Position numbers and translations under genes: made by a program | Notes under the pieces: generated by a model | Told to the model about the DNA's origin: nothing | Database searches by the model: none | The model's input: only the letters and a program-made list of their open reading frames with translations | Part shown: piece after piece, positions 1-52,235 of the stretch | How the letters are laid out: each line of letters opens with the position of its first letter | How positions within the stretch are numbered: the first letter of the stretch is position 1 | NCBI RefSeq assembly: GCF_042242105.1 | Contig: NC_092029.1 | Span: 12,207,885-12,271,884 of the forward strand | Length of the DNA: 64,000 bases | Source of the DNA: Pempheris klunzingeri | Taxonomy: Eukaryota; Chordata; Actinopteri; Acropomatiformes; Pempheridae | Direction of reading: 5' to 3'

Positions 1-886
1 TATGTGGGAATCCAACTTATTTCTGTCAATAACTTTGGCTTCGGAAATAGAAGAGTGGTACAGACTGATGAAGAGAGAGTTTCACAGAAGCTGTTGCCTG
101 CATCTGCACGCCTAATTGCTTTTGTGATTAGCCTGTGTTCCTCTTGTATGATATTAATGAAATGCTTTTGACATCTTGAGTAAAAAGGCAGCTTGTGACC
201 TGGCAAGGACTAATTCAAAAAACCAGGAAGCTTCCAGTAATTGCTCAATAGTGCGCTGAGAGAGAGTAACAGAAAAGTGGAGTGATGCAATTAAAACTTC
301 ATGGGAGGCAACTAGAGAGCAGATTTCCTTAACTTCATTTCACACTATGTGCCAAAGAAGTACATTTCATTAATATGTATAATGGCTGCAACCAACAGTT
401 ACTTAATTAACCTGTCGTGTTTTTTCTTTCTTTTTTTTTTTTGATTGAGAGATTAATCTATGCAAGCCGATAACAGTTCTATTATCTTCTAATAGTTCTT
501 TAGTCTACAAATTGGTGAAAGAGATAAATGCACCATGAAGAATAAAGGAGGCAAATAGTGTCTTAAAGTTAGTTAATTTTGCTGATGTATTCAATTCACA
601 GTGACATGAGAGAGAGGAATAGCAGCTCTTGAGAAATTAAAACAGCACATGTATGTTTTTACATGATAAGCAAATCATTTTATCACATCTTTGTATTTAC
701 CTGTATGACGCATATGCTGTCCTTGAATCTCTATGTAGTGTGGTATACTACAGTCCAACTGGACACCACTTTTGTCATTATACAGAGCCATACAACTGTC
801 ATCGTTGTCAAATTGAAATAGCTGGACATTTGGTATGCTTGTTCCCTTTGGAAACAATAACATTAATACAGAAGCATGAAGGTTAC
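1..886. other. Left edge: adgb intron 3 sequence, no exon recognised
   Basis: This stretch lies downstream of adgb exon 3 on the minus strand and should be intron. I looked on the minus strand for the next androglobin exon and did not recognise it. Short ORFs at 653-937 (plus) and 675-920 (minus) overlap exon 3 or lie in the intron and resemble nothing known. A short T-run at 430-442 is the only simple repeat. Confidence 0.5.
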
Positions 887-979
887 CGTGTTGACAATGA
901 ACTCTGCAGCACGCTTCCAAGAGTGCACTTTCAATGATGGAGGCAAGGAAATTTTTCCCACAGGATCTTCAAAAAATGG
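887..979 (-). CDS. adgb: adgb coding exon 3
   Basis: The acceptor is CTGCAG before 979 and the donor is GTAACC after 887. It is 93 bases, exactly 31 codons in phase 0. It encodes [17 protein letters not shown], then [14 protein letters not shown], matching human FFEDPEGKIELPPSLK and YSWKRPQDFIVN (recalled). Confidence 0.85.
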
Positions 980-1837
980 CTGCAGACAAATGCAAACAAA
1001 GTGAATAGAAAACACACAACGAATGAAGAATTAACATAATGTCTGTGGATTTGAAGCAAATTAGACAGTTTGCAATGCACTGTACATCACAAAATATGTT
1101 GCTGATGACATATGAATATATAATCTATTAGAGTTAGTTATCATATTCTTTACAGCATTGTGACTCTTGTGCGTCTTTCCATCTTCAGCTCCTTTACTTG
1201 AGTCCCATTTCTCCTTGTTGACTTCTGCGTCATTCCACTCTGGCCAAATGGGGAATTTGCATCTCCACGCTCCTCCTAGGCTCTCAGAGGAAGTGCCTAC
1301 CAGGGATGCTGCTCTGAAATGATGACACATAGCCATTTCATTTGTTCTCGGCTTCCCTTCTGTCAATATTTAGCAGCAAAATTAGCCAGCTCAGTACCAG
1401 AGATTGAGTCTAGAGTAAACCCACCAAATCCCTGTTTACCCTCTCATAGTGAAAATGATATTGGCTCATAATGCTGGCTGTTTTCGTCATGATGATCGCA
1501 GACTGGAGATGAGACGCATGCCTTATGTGAACTCACATTCTGTATATCTCTCAAGTGGCTAACCCGCTTTTGACTTACAGACGGACAGATACAATGAAAC
1601 TTGCCACAGTTAAAGTATGCTGTTCTATCTCTGCTACAAATAGCAAGTTTGTTCTGTGCTAGCTGTTAGCTTTTAGCGAGTGTATTTTAATGATAGGTAA
1701 GCTAACGTCAATGCTAACTACAGCTGACCTTAATTAACGCTAATTGCCAACATTAGCCAAACTCACTCAGTCTGTCGGTCGGATAAAGACACTTTACTGG
1801 AGGACGACTCCTTTTTCTTTGAATGTGCCTTAGACAT
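887..1837 (-). CDS. adgb: Androglobin, first three coding exons (partial, continues off left edge)
   Basis: Androglobin is a large chimeric protein: an N-terminal calpain-like protease domain, then a circularly permuted globin domain with an embedded IQ motif. In mammals it is expressed in testis and ciliated cells. Three exons (1767-1837, 1154-1313, 887-979) join in phase to give the first 108 residues. The basic start [10 protein letters not shown] resembles human MASKQTKKKE. Exon 2 has [19 protein letters not shown] and exon 3 has [17 protein letters not shown], both close to the human protein as I remember it. The calpain-like and globin domains lie beyond the window. The gene is in tandem with rab32 on the same strand, as in human. 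Exon boundaries are predicted from GT-AG sites and phase. Confidence 0.88.
1154..1313 (-). CDS. adgb: adgb coding exon 2
   Basis: The acceptor is TTTCAG before 1313 and the donor is GTAAAG after 1154. At 160 bases it takes phase 2 in and leaves phase 0, which fits exon 3. It encodes the conserved block [17 protein letters not shown], the strongest match to androglobin in the window. The donor is non-optimal (T before GT), but phase supports it. Confidence 0.85.
1767..1837 (-). CDS. adgb: adgb coding exon 1
   Basis: The ATG is at 1837-1835. There are 23 codons plus two bases, ending at an A followed by a GTGAGT donor. The encoded peptide starts [10 protein letters not shown], then runs through serines. 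The two leftover bases join the first base of exon 2 to make a Glu codon. Exon 1 is only 71 bases and easily missed. Confidence 0.8.
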
Positions 1838-1942
1838 TGTACTTGGTGTGTTAAATGTACAAGCTAGGTGACCGGGGACAGGTCAGGTCGGCTGCCGGAC
1901 GTCCGTTTGCTCGGAAGGATCTCTGCTCTTCAAAGTTTACGC

Positions 1943-1955
1943 GTTGCCAGGCAAC
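1943..1955. promoter_or_regulatory. RFX X-box (GTTGCCAGGCAAC), adgb promoter
   Basis: This is a perfect 13-bp inverted repeat (6+1+6) matching the RFX-factor X-box. It lies about 106 bases upstream of the adgb ATG on the gene's 5' side. A forkhead-like core (GTAAAC on the minus strand, 1935-1940) sits 2 bases away. RFX and FOXJ1 co-regulate motile-cilia genes, which fits androglobin. Motif presence is seen; function is inferred. Confidence 0.65.
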
Positions 1956-4425
1956 AGAGCCCTCAAGGTGGGTGGAGTCTGGAGCTGTTGCATCACTTGT
2001 TACTATGGTGAGGGATGCACTGATTTTCCCTTTACATCACATCTATTTGCAGACAGTAACTCCACAGATTAAATATCGGGCCTTATTGTACTGTGTATAA
2101 ACTGACAAAGTATTTTTCTGCTTTCAGTAGATTGCAGTCCAGTGTCACTACAAACTATAACCTCAAATTTTGCTGAAGCGTTGAATCAATACCTTTATTA
2201 TACCATCTTGGTAAAAAGGTAAAGAAGACTACGGTATTGGACTGAATCGTATTGCCTCAAGTCACCATGTGATGCATATATAGCCACAGCATTGTAGCAC
2301 CCACTGAGAAGAAAAAAGGTTCAGTGTGCTATCAAGGTTCAATCTTTGTCTTAAACGCTTACTGGAACGCTTTATTGCCTTGATGTGGATTGCAGCACTG
2401 GCAGTGACTGAAATGTGCTATAATGGTTTTCACCATACACTCGGCATGCCTCCATCGCATTCCTGATCTGCTAACAGTTAGGTGTGTGGAAGAGCACAAG
2501 CTGTAGTGTCGAGAGCACAGTGTCTGATGACTATCACACACCGTTTCTTGAGTGGAGTCACATGATACTGTTTCTCTCTGTTTCCCGGTCTCACTCACAC
2601 ACAGTCTGAGCTGTACTTCAGCTTTACCCATAGTACTTTGTGCCTTTGGGGGAAAAATGTAACACTGTAGGTATAGTGTTTTCTCAGACATTTTGTACTC
2701 ACTGTTGAGGGTTAAGGAAGGTTGTGGAAGAATAAATTGATGTTGACACTTGATCATTCATCCAGTGCAGTCAGAGTGTCTGCTGTCACTGTTGCATGCT
2801 GTAGCAAATCAATACCAACTTACTGCTTTTTTAGATCTAAGTCACAAGAATCTGCAATCACCTGCACCAAGCTGTATTGCATGTACAATATGTGAATAAG
2901 AAATGTGTTCATAATCCCAGCTCAGCAGGCTTGATCCAATATGTCTATGTGCCTGTAAAAACCAATGAATTTTATAATCTGATTTTGCTCACTTGTTTGG
3001 GACAATGAAGCATAAATCTAATCAGTGAAACAAAATATTTATACTGTATTTGTGCCAAAAAACGATGCTTTCAGTATATAGTACATAGTTTGTCTATTAG
3101 CAGGTTATATGGCAGAATGGATTATGTACGATTTGGAGAATGTTGTGCAAAGCCAACATTGCTCCACTGTTGTGTCGATACATTTACAAATACATTTGAC
3201 ATTTCATCAATTAGGCAGATAAATACATTTGTTCAAACAGGCTAATCACTACTAGACAACACACAACTGTTAAAATGTTTATTCTATTTTGGTCTCGTAG
3301 ATTTTCAGTATTTTCACATGTAAACTTAATCTCAACTGCTTGTTAAAAAAAATCCTTCATATTTCATCTGATCACACAGATTACCGTCCCAACTGTATGT
3401 ACAAGAGATTGTAGGCCTCTATCTGATTCAGTGTTTATGATATCTCACCGGTTTTCCAATGCATGACCCAACACATTATAAAAAATACATTTTGTAAATC
3501 AGATCTACATTTTCATACCAGTGGAAAGACAATCAAACAGATTTCTCATTGTCTCATGTAGTACCGTTAGAGTTTTTTTTTCTGGAAGTACTGCACCGTC
3601 TGTCTGGTTCCTGTGAGAACAAAAATTGTTCCCCCATAACAAACATAACACAAAATGGTATTATGGCACATTATATCAGAGAAAATATGGCATAAAGACA
3701 TGACAATGTGAGATATGATAACACTCTGATAACACTTAACTCCTGTTTGCTTACTTTTTACACAGTAGTCTAAAGAACAGCTGGAAACACAAACATGAGC
3801 GTGCTGGAAAAAATGATTGTTTAAGGGGCATTATCGATGTCAACTGAAGAAATACTTCAGAAGCACTGAACAATAAAGTGTCTTCTTTCACAGATAAATG
3901 CTAAATTACAAGGAGAGTGAGAGAGTAGACCAAAGTGACAGAAACTAAGAGGCTACAGGTTGTTTCCTAGTTTGTGTTTCTCAGCTTTTGGCTTAGTTTA
4001 GGAGTGGTACAGTCCAGGGCTTCGTGGGCTGCCAGGAAAACGGTGGGGAAAAACAGCAGGGTTCAAGTGTGGAGGGCTGGGTGGGGTTTATAGTTGGTGG
4101 AATACACAATCAGGAAAATATGCAGTGAGAGAAACACAACAATAAAGATGCTGTGATTAAGATGTGTTGGACAGAAAGCCTGGTGAGAGGCAGTGACAAC
4201 ATTTGCAACAACATCATGATAAAACTGGGCTTATATTCTGGTGTGGGGAAAGCTACAATGAGAAACTTGGATGTGCAGGTCAAATGGGCGTCAGTGCAGG
4301 GAGGAGAAGATCCTGGAGCTTTGAAGACCCAAAAAAATTCATATTCCTCTGCAGCAGAGGGCTGAGAGCCACAGGCGAGTGGGAACCTGCCAAAGGGAGG
4401 CGGATGGCTAATGTGATGTGCTGTG
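1956..4425. other. Intergenic adgb-rab32, with probable rab32 3' UTR
   Basis: I recognise no coding exon here. Part nearest 4425 should be the rab32 3' UTR (minus strand). A minus-strand AATAAA at 3278-3283 is one possible polyadenylation signal, giving a 3' UTR of about 1.1 kb. The 132-codon minus ORF at 2359-2757 has no recognisable homology and no supporting signals. Confidence 0.5.
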
Positions 4426-16864
<12,439 letters not shown>

Positions 16865-17250
16865 GCTCACTCTGACACTCACTGCTTTTCTCTAAACTCT
16901 GGCAGCTTCTGCTTTCTCGCTCATGTAGGCTTCCTGTGGGGGGGGACTGGGCTGGTCTCAGGGCTGGGGGCCAGATGCTACACAAATTACATTTGTCTGC
17001 CTCTTTTTCGCTTTCTCCTTCTCCTCCTCCTCCTCCTCCTCCTCTCCGCTCAGCAACCACCTGATAAGTCATAGGACCCGGAAATGTAAGAGAGACTTCA
17101 AGCTTCCTCGTGTTACTGCAATGACAGAAAGCTTGTCAGGTTTACAATTGTTTTGTTGTTCCCCATTCAAAGCTCCAGCTGTTTTCACGTGAAGACTCGT
17201 CATCATCATCATCATCATCATCATCACTTTACCACCACCAGCCAAAGATG
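16865..17250 (-). promoter_or_regulatory. rab32 5' leader and promoter region
   Basis: The sequence upstream of the rab32 ATG holds a (GGA)n run in the gene's sense (about 17022-17046), a G-rich block on the plus strand (16938-16970), a palindromic E-box at 17184-17193 and a (CAT)n run (17199-17226). The transcription start was not located; no TATA box is evident. Confidence 0.5.
17184..17193. promoter_or_regulatory. Palindromic E-box TTCACGTGAA (MITF/TFE type)
   Basis: TCACGTGA is the core bound by MITF/TFEB/TFE3 factors. It lies about 320 bases upstream of the rab32 start codon. Rab32 and Rab38 are known melanosome genes under MITF control in vertebrates, so the site fits. Only the motif is seen. 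Confidence 0.45.
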
Positions 17251-19430
17251 GTTGCTTTTTTTAAAACAAAGAAACAAACATCCATTTAATACTAAATTCA
17301 GGAAAGTTTGGGGGAAATCACTTTTTATCAATATGGGTTTTTTTTTTCTTGGAAGAAAAAGTCCAATTAACTAGTTAATCTAAAAAAATAAAACAATAAA
17401 AAATTTTCTCTCATTGAAAAATTCCAAAATCGATGAATATGTCACAAAATCATGTGCGTCTCAAACTGAGTATGAACATGAGCACAGAGAAGCTTTTCCC
17501 ACTCAGCAGAATGAGAAAAAGGCCATTTAGTGTCGATCTGCACAACCATCTGGCATCTAAGGTTTTGGAGTGGAGGGGGACTTAAAACTGTATAATTTTG
17601 CTTTAGCTGCCTTGAAAACCTCTCAACGATCCCTGACTGGAAACACTGATCTAAACTAATATTGATCGAGCTTGGCAAGTCTTTGGATGTTTGCAGTCTT
17701 ACCCCGTTTTCAGGCAGTAATCAGTCTTCTTAATATAAATAGTTTTTATTTTACAGCATTGTTCAGCTTGCCCGAAACATAAAGGCCTATTTCATTCTAG
17801 ATTTGACAGTGTTAAACAGGTGGCACCCTCGTATATTTTACATGGTTAAAATCATTTAACAACTTACACTATAATAGACTAAAAACATTTGGAAATACAA
17901 TACAATTGCACTATGTACTGTATAGGCTTGTACTTTGAAATAATTTGCATTCTTATAGATAAAGAACTAAGAAACTTAACCTCAAGAAAACTACATAAGT
18001 TTATAATGCAAGATTTAAGCAAAATTGAAACATGTATAATCTCATTACAAGAAGCAACTAATCATTGGTTACTTTTACAACTGAATATTCTCAAGAGGAT
18101 ACGACTCAAGTTAGCTTAAAAGTTACCCGAAAACCAAACACACTGCTCCTTGACATGTATCTGAGGACAGTTTCAAAATGTATAAACTTTTTTTTTCTTC
18201 TGTTGACATTCTAAATATAGAAACATTTATCAGTATTACAAACATACCACCTGTGTGAAAAACAAGAGATGGCTTAACAGTATTACAAACTTTGAGAACT
18301 TGTACAAGTACTGTGTTTTCCCTTACAATGACACAGCAAACTCAGAAAAACATGAGAAATACCAACACGGCATGGAAAGCAGAAGTAGGTCTTTTATCAC
18401 ATCCCATGTTCATAAAACTTGTTCTCATGGTTATGGTTGAGTGTAAACCGAATAAACAACATTGCCATCATCTACAATCACGCTAACCTGTATCAGCTAC
18501 ATCGTAAAAAATTGAAAGCAGGGATGTAGGTTGATAACAACTTTGATTGGCACATTATACCCATATCAAATATCATACAGCGCAAGTCTTCAGCAGAGTC
18601 TCAGTTTAGTGATGACATTTTTGTGATGTTGAGCACACCACGGAACACATAAAAGTAATATTCAACCAACTTACTGCACTTGTTTTGTTAATTTAACTCT
18701 TTGTAATATTTAAATCGCGATAAGGTCGGATGAGAGAAAGCTGAGGTGAAATCAATTCATGAAAGAAGGCGAAAAGCAAATAGTTTTTCGATGCAGCTGT
18801 TTGTGCTACACACGTGAACAGCCCTGTGCAGCAGAGAGGAGCAGAGCTAATCAAAACTGGCATGAAATGCACTTGAGCTATTGCGGTCCTTCGAGCCAGT
18901 TTGGTGTTTGGTTGTATCTTACAGCGCACTCTGCACATATGGACACATAGAATTGTGTTCCCTCTCTCCGTTCGTTTCTCGTGCACCGCTTACATGCTCG
19001 GCCAGTATGAGAACCACAGCTACATCCTTTGTTATGATTCTCAGTGTTGCTTAATTCGTCTACATTTGGCTTTAGAGCTGACTAGGTTTGGCACTGTTCC
19101 CAGTTTTACATTTTAACAGAAAGGCTTTGTGCACTGACAGCCCTTCAGAAATGTGAGCACTCGTGGACTGATGGTTCCTGGTGTTTTTCTACTTACTTAT
19201 TGGTTAAAAGCAGAGTAATAAATACAAGCAAGCAAATGAGAGAGCAGAAAATAAATGTTGAAAACTTGAAAACTTGATTGAAATGATAATAAAATAATGT
19301 TGTTGTACATTGTGTGTGTGTATTTGTGTGTGTGTGTGTGTGTGTGTGTGTGAGAACCTGTATGTGGACATGCATGTCTGTGTGATGCACAAGTGTGCTG
19401 ACAGCAGCAGTGTCAGCGCCTGTTTTGCTC
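17251..19430. other. Intergenic rab32-grm1, with probable grm1 3' UTR
   Basis: No coding exon is seen. The part next to 19430 is expected to be grm1 3' UTR (minus strand). A minus-strand AATAAA at 17745-17750 is one possible end and would give a 1.7-kb UTR. A TG tract at 19310-19352 lies just past the grm1 stop. Confidence 0.5.
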
Positions 19431-47990
<28,560 letters not shown>

Positions 47991-48073
47991 CTATCTGCTG
48001 TCTGTCAATACATCCACGTTTATCCCAGCGACCATGATCTGTGAGCACGACACCCGGGGCATATCCACGCACA

Positions 48074-48894
48074 CCTGCAGAGAAATAAGACAAAGTGCTG
48101 TGACACAGAAGCTGGGAGAAACGAGGCCAGATGAGCTTTAGGTTTATGTAGGAAGAGTTGACTGAGCACGCATGCTCCTCTCCATCAACGCCCTGTTTCA
48201 CATTCCTACAGCTGGCAACAGCCCCCATGCCTCTCTTATAGCATGGCTGTGCCTTTGAGCAAGGCACTTGGCTCACTCCCTCACTCCCTCACTCCCACCT
48301 GAGCAGCAGGCAGTAGTGTCCGCACGGGACTGCTGTGCATTTGGGAATTTGGAGCAACCAAGTACTTAAAAAAATTCTCAAACAGCCGTGTTTTCTCACA
48401 AACAGCCAGCACCGTGCACGCTGTCCATTGAGAAAACGAGGCAGGGAGCAGATTTCAGCACCGTGGACAGCGCGCTTTCCACACACGTTGCAGGCACGCC
48501 TGTGGACCTGTGGCCCGGGTCTCTCTCAGACACATCGTCCACGATTTGACTCCGACACTTTCCAATAAAAGCCAGGAAACTACAATCCCTCCAGAGTCGA
48601 CTCCCATTTGAATTCTACATGGCGATGGATGCAAGATACCCCAGGCTGTTTGTTTAAAGGTGCCCCACATTCTTCTCACCAATCAAAGCCTATGGTCTCA
48701 TAACAATACGAATAATAATAATAATAATAATAACAGTAATAATAACAATAATACATGAACTCAGCAGGGGGAAGCATAACATGAATGGTCTGTTCTCAGC
48801 AGCTTATATTACCTTTTATCTATCCTCTCCTCTCTCCTTTCTACATCACACATATTCTAAGAGGCTTTTTCTGTCTGTTGCATCAAAACTTACC
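48074..48894 (-). promoter_or_regulatory. grm1 5' UTR intron and likely non-coding exon junction
   Basis: On the minus strand a strong donor (TTCAG then GTAAGT) ends at 48894, and a good acceptor (TTTCTCTGCAG) precedes 48074. This predicts a 5' non-coding exon above 48894 joined to the UTR of coding exon 1 (48074 down to the start codon). The joined leader holds at least two short upstream ORFs of about 23 codons. Predicted from signals only. Confidence 0.55.
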
Positions 48895-51800
48895 TGAATC
48901 GCTGAGACATGTCGCATGCCTTCTCCGTCTTCTGTGGCGCGTGGTCCTCTGCTGGATCACTTGAGTCTCTCTCTCTGTCTCTCTTTCTCTCTCTCTGTCT
49001 CTCTCTCTCTCAACTCGAACATGAAGACCCCCCCCCCCCCAGCCCATCTCCTTTCCTACAGTATGTATCTCTGATGCAAGTCTTAAAAATGCATCATGAG
49101 TGAGACCTGCACTGTTTTATCTGAGCTAAAATGACAAAAAAAAACAAAAAACGTACAAAACCTTATGAGAATCACACCAGCGGGGTATTCGAGCTCAGTA
49201 TCTGTGTAAGACAGTTAGAAGCAGGTTTGGAAGTGTTTGGTGGAGATCGGACAGTTTATGGAAATGGGAATTTCTCAGGCAGCCCTGCTGTCTGGTCTTT
49301 ACCCCTATCAGAGAAAGGCTTTTGAGGCAGCTCAGTGTGTGTGCTTGTGTGTGCCTGGCTATGGAGGGTGTCCCATCATATTACTATCCCAACATAAATA
49401 CATGCAGCAGGTTAAGACTCAGTGTGTCAGTGGTTCGGTTATTTTGAGAAAGTGAGAAGTATTGGTACCAGGTGTTACCTGCCATTTGAATTATATGACA
49501 GCTCGTTTTAACTGAAGAGAGTTCATAATGTTCATAATGTTGGCTGAAAAGTGATAACAGCAAGCAGGCAGAAGCACCGCTGTCCTCCATCATTTATAGG
49601 TACAGATCACATGTTCACACCTTGAGTTAACCTGCCTCCTGGCAGAACTCATCAGGATCAGTTACAGTAGGTGTTTTCAGCACCATGGACAGCAGTCAAC
49701 AGTTGGTATTGCGCCATCTAGCGTTTGGTTGAAGGTCATTGATGGTGTTTCAGTCATCAGGTGACAGGAGGGCCAGCCATGGATCTCAGTTTTGCAGATT
49801 TAAACCTGCTGATTAGAGCTGCACTCACCACTGTAGCCTACTCTGCACTATGGTAGCCTATTCAAAGTAGAGCCGTGTAGGTAAACACTTCCACTGGGGA
49901 AGAAATGACATAAAAGTACATATATTGTTCGTATCAGTGACTGTTTTCCATACAGTGATGACCAGCTCCAGCAGCGTATCCGCCACTGTGAGCTCCTATC
50001 ACTGAATAAAACTTCTGAAAACAATGTGAGACATCTGTGGCCCTCAATGATGAAGACAGTGAGTGGGTCTTAATGGTTTAACTTCACCCAGCGCGTTAAA
50101 TCACACACAGACACTGCCCACTCCCAGGGGGCATGCACTTTACTTGGTAGGCTCCTGTCGTGACTCACGCCAGGCGGTATAAATCACAAACAAACGTATA
50201 ACGGAGTGGCTATGACACTGCCACTGCTGGTGCCCGGGGCTGCGGGAGCGAGCATCTGATATTGAACCTGAATAAAAGTGACATGTTTGGAAGGAGAGAC
50301 TACTTGGATGCTGCAGCCACACTTCAGGGCAAAGGGCGACGGCGGTACTGGTTTATTCTGGGACTGCAGTCTGCGTGGGCTGACCATCAGGCTCTCCGGC
50401 ACTGACTAAAGTATTATTAGTTTGATGAGGTACTATTGATCTGGGGAGGCCAATCAATTATATAAGTATCAATTAAAGGATAGCCTATAATATAAACAGA
50501 CATATTGTCATTTTTATCATGCTCTTAAGAGGTTTTTCAACCTGGGCTTTTCAAAAACGCGACAGCTTAGAGACAGCAGGGCAAAGAGGCCTACATTACA
50601 TTTTTGTGTCAAGTGCCGATTTCAACCACTGGAAAACTTGCATGGCTCTCAATAGGTAAAAACAAGTGGGCAGGATGAAGGTGAGATGCGAAGTTTCCAG
50701 CTCCATGACTGTTAAAGTTTATTATCCATCCACTTATCCTTCACTCTCTTTACCCTTTTATTATCAGTCTCATCGTTTTGTACTTGATGAGGCAGAGAGA
50801 GATGTGGAGTCTGGTCCCCTATTGTCTCCCTGCCAGCACTGGCCTTAAAAACTAGATATTAGATATCAGATATTTATGGTTGCCTTGCTCTGGCAGTCAG
50901 CCTCAAAAGCCGCACATGAACCAGTGAATCACAAGTGTTTGCACGACATCATGCTGCATATCCGATTAACCAACGCACAACCTCAAGAAAACAATCTGAC
51001 AGAGAAAATCCACGGAAATGTTACAAATGCAGTGGATGGTGCTCTCGTGCAAAATCCAGTCAACATAGATTTATAAGTATAATATAAGTTATAATGAATC
51101 AATCTGTATATGGAAGCATGATAAACCTATGTATGGATAGCACTGAGCAATGAGAAATTTGGGTTTGCATTACACAGAGGAGATATAAATACAACAGTTG
51201 TGATTTTTTCATTTTCTTACTTAGCTCAGATTATGAAATTTGAACAGGAAAAGGCTAAATCTGAGTCCTTTTTATGGAATAACTGTTGTAGATTTTATAT
51301 CATGTAAATGGTGATGGTCCCACTGACTGCCTGGGTTTGTTTCAACACTTCATGACAAGTGGACTCAGTGCTGCTAAGCCCTGTCCTGCTGTTGTGTCCA
51401 TGACTCAGCTCCTCCAGCTCCAGGGGTGCTGTTTGGTGGGTGACCCCGACCTCCAAACGTGGCGTCTCCTTCAACGCACTGAGGCTCAGGCCACAGTCAG
51501 CTGTGAGGCAAGAATAAAACAGCAGCGACCTCCCGTGTTTGTCTCTGCTTACTGCATATTATTAAAGAAAAAAGACGTGTTATGTAATTAGATCTAAGAC
51601 ATTAACGTCTCTGTCCTGTCACCTACTGAGAAAATGCGTCTATTCCGGAAGCTTTTATTTCATTCAAAGGTGGTAAAAATAACACTGATTCTAAATGCTG
51701 TAATAAGTATACTGAAAATGAACTGCACAAAAAAGAAAAAACAATTTCTTTTTAATTTTGATTGGTCACATTCGTATATTTTTCTTTTCACAATTTAAAA

Positions 51801-52234
51801 GTGCTGCATGACACATAATTACAACTTCAAAGTGTTTGCTGAAGACGCCATAGTGTATTTTAAATGAAAGGGCCAAAAGATTAATTTCACCCAATATGAT
51901 TTAATCTTTATTTACAAATTGCTGTTTGTATTTTCTATAAAATACTTTTAAATTGCAAATCTATCTACATAACTGCAATTTATCTGATAGTTTTACTCAC
52001 TGTTCTTGTTTCTTTTTCCACGACCATGTGAATAATAGATGTGGAAACGATGCAACTACATTTCGGTCAATAAAGTTTTGAGAGGAAAAAAAAAGGAGGT
52101 TGACAGAGTAGAATTGTAGTTAGCTAGCTGTCATTAGCAGTCCCTCCACTGAGGCAAACTACAGTAACAGCTAGTTGAATTTATTTATAACCAAACATAT
52201 CTTGTCGTCGGTTTTCCTGCCAACACAAAGACGA
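48895..52234. other. Intergenic grm1-fbxo30
   Basis: Next to 48895 there should be the grm1 non-coding exon and promoter, with a GA/CT tract (48967-49012) and a C-run (49029-49040). An AAT-type repeat at 48711-48752 lies in the UTR intron. I recognise no coding exon between 49100 and 52100. In particular, nothing resembles SHPRH, which sits here in human. Confidence 0.55.
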
Positions 52235-52235
52235 G
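52100..52235 (+). promoter_or_regulatory. Probable fbxo30 promoter / non-coding exon 1
   Basis: A candidate splice donor (GACGAG then GTGAGA) ends at 52235. It would pair with the acceptor TTTGGCAG at 53930, leaving an entirely 5' UTR first exon. The surrounding 52105-52340 is dense in GCTAGC/GTTAGC-type motifs, also seen upstream of adgb. The start of transcription was not located. Confidence 0.35.

Noticed and set aside
2359..2757. 132-codon minus-strand ORF between adgb and rab32
   Set aside because: No resemblance to any family, no promoter or poly(A) context, and it lies where a 3' flank is expected.
16865..16882. N-terminal extension of Rab32 (six residues)
   Set aside because: The extension starts at GTG. 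The first ATG (16862-16864) has a strong context and matches the family start MAGG.
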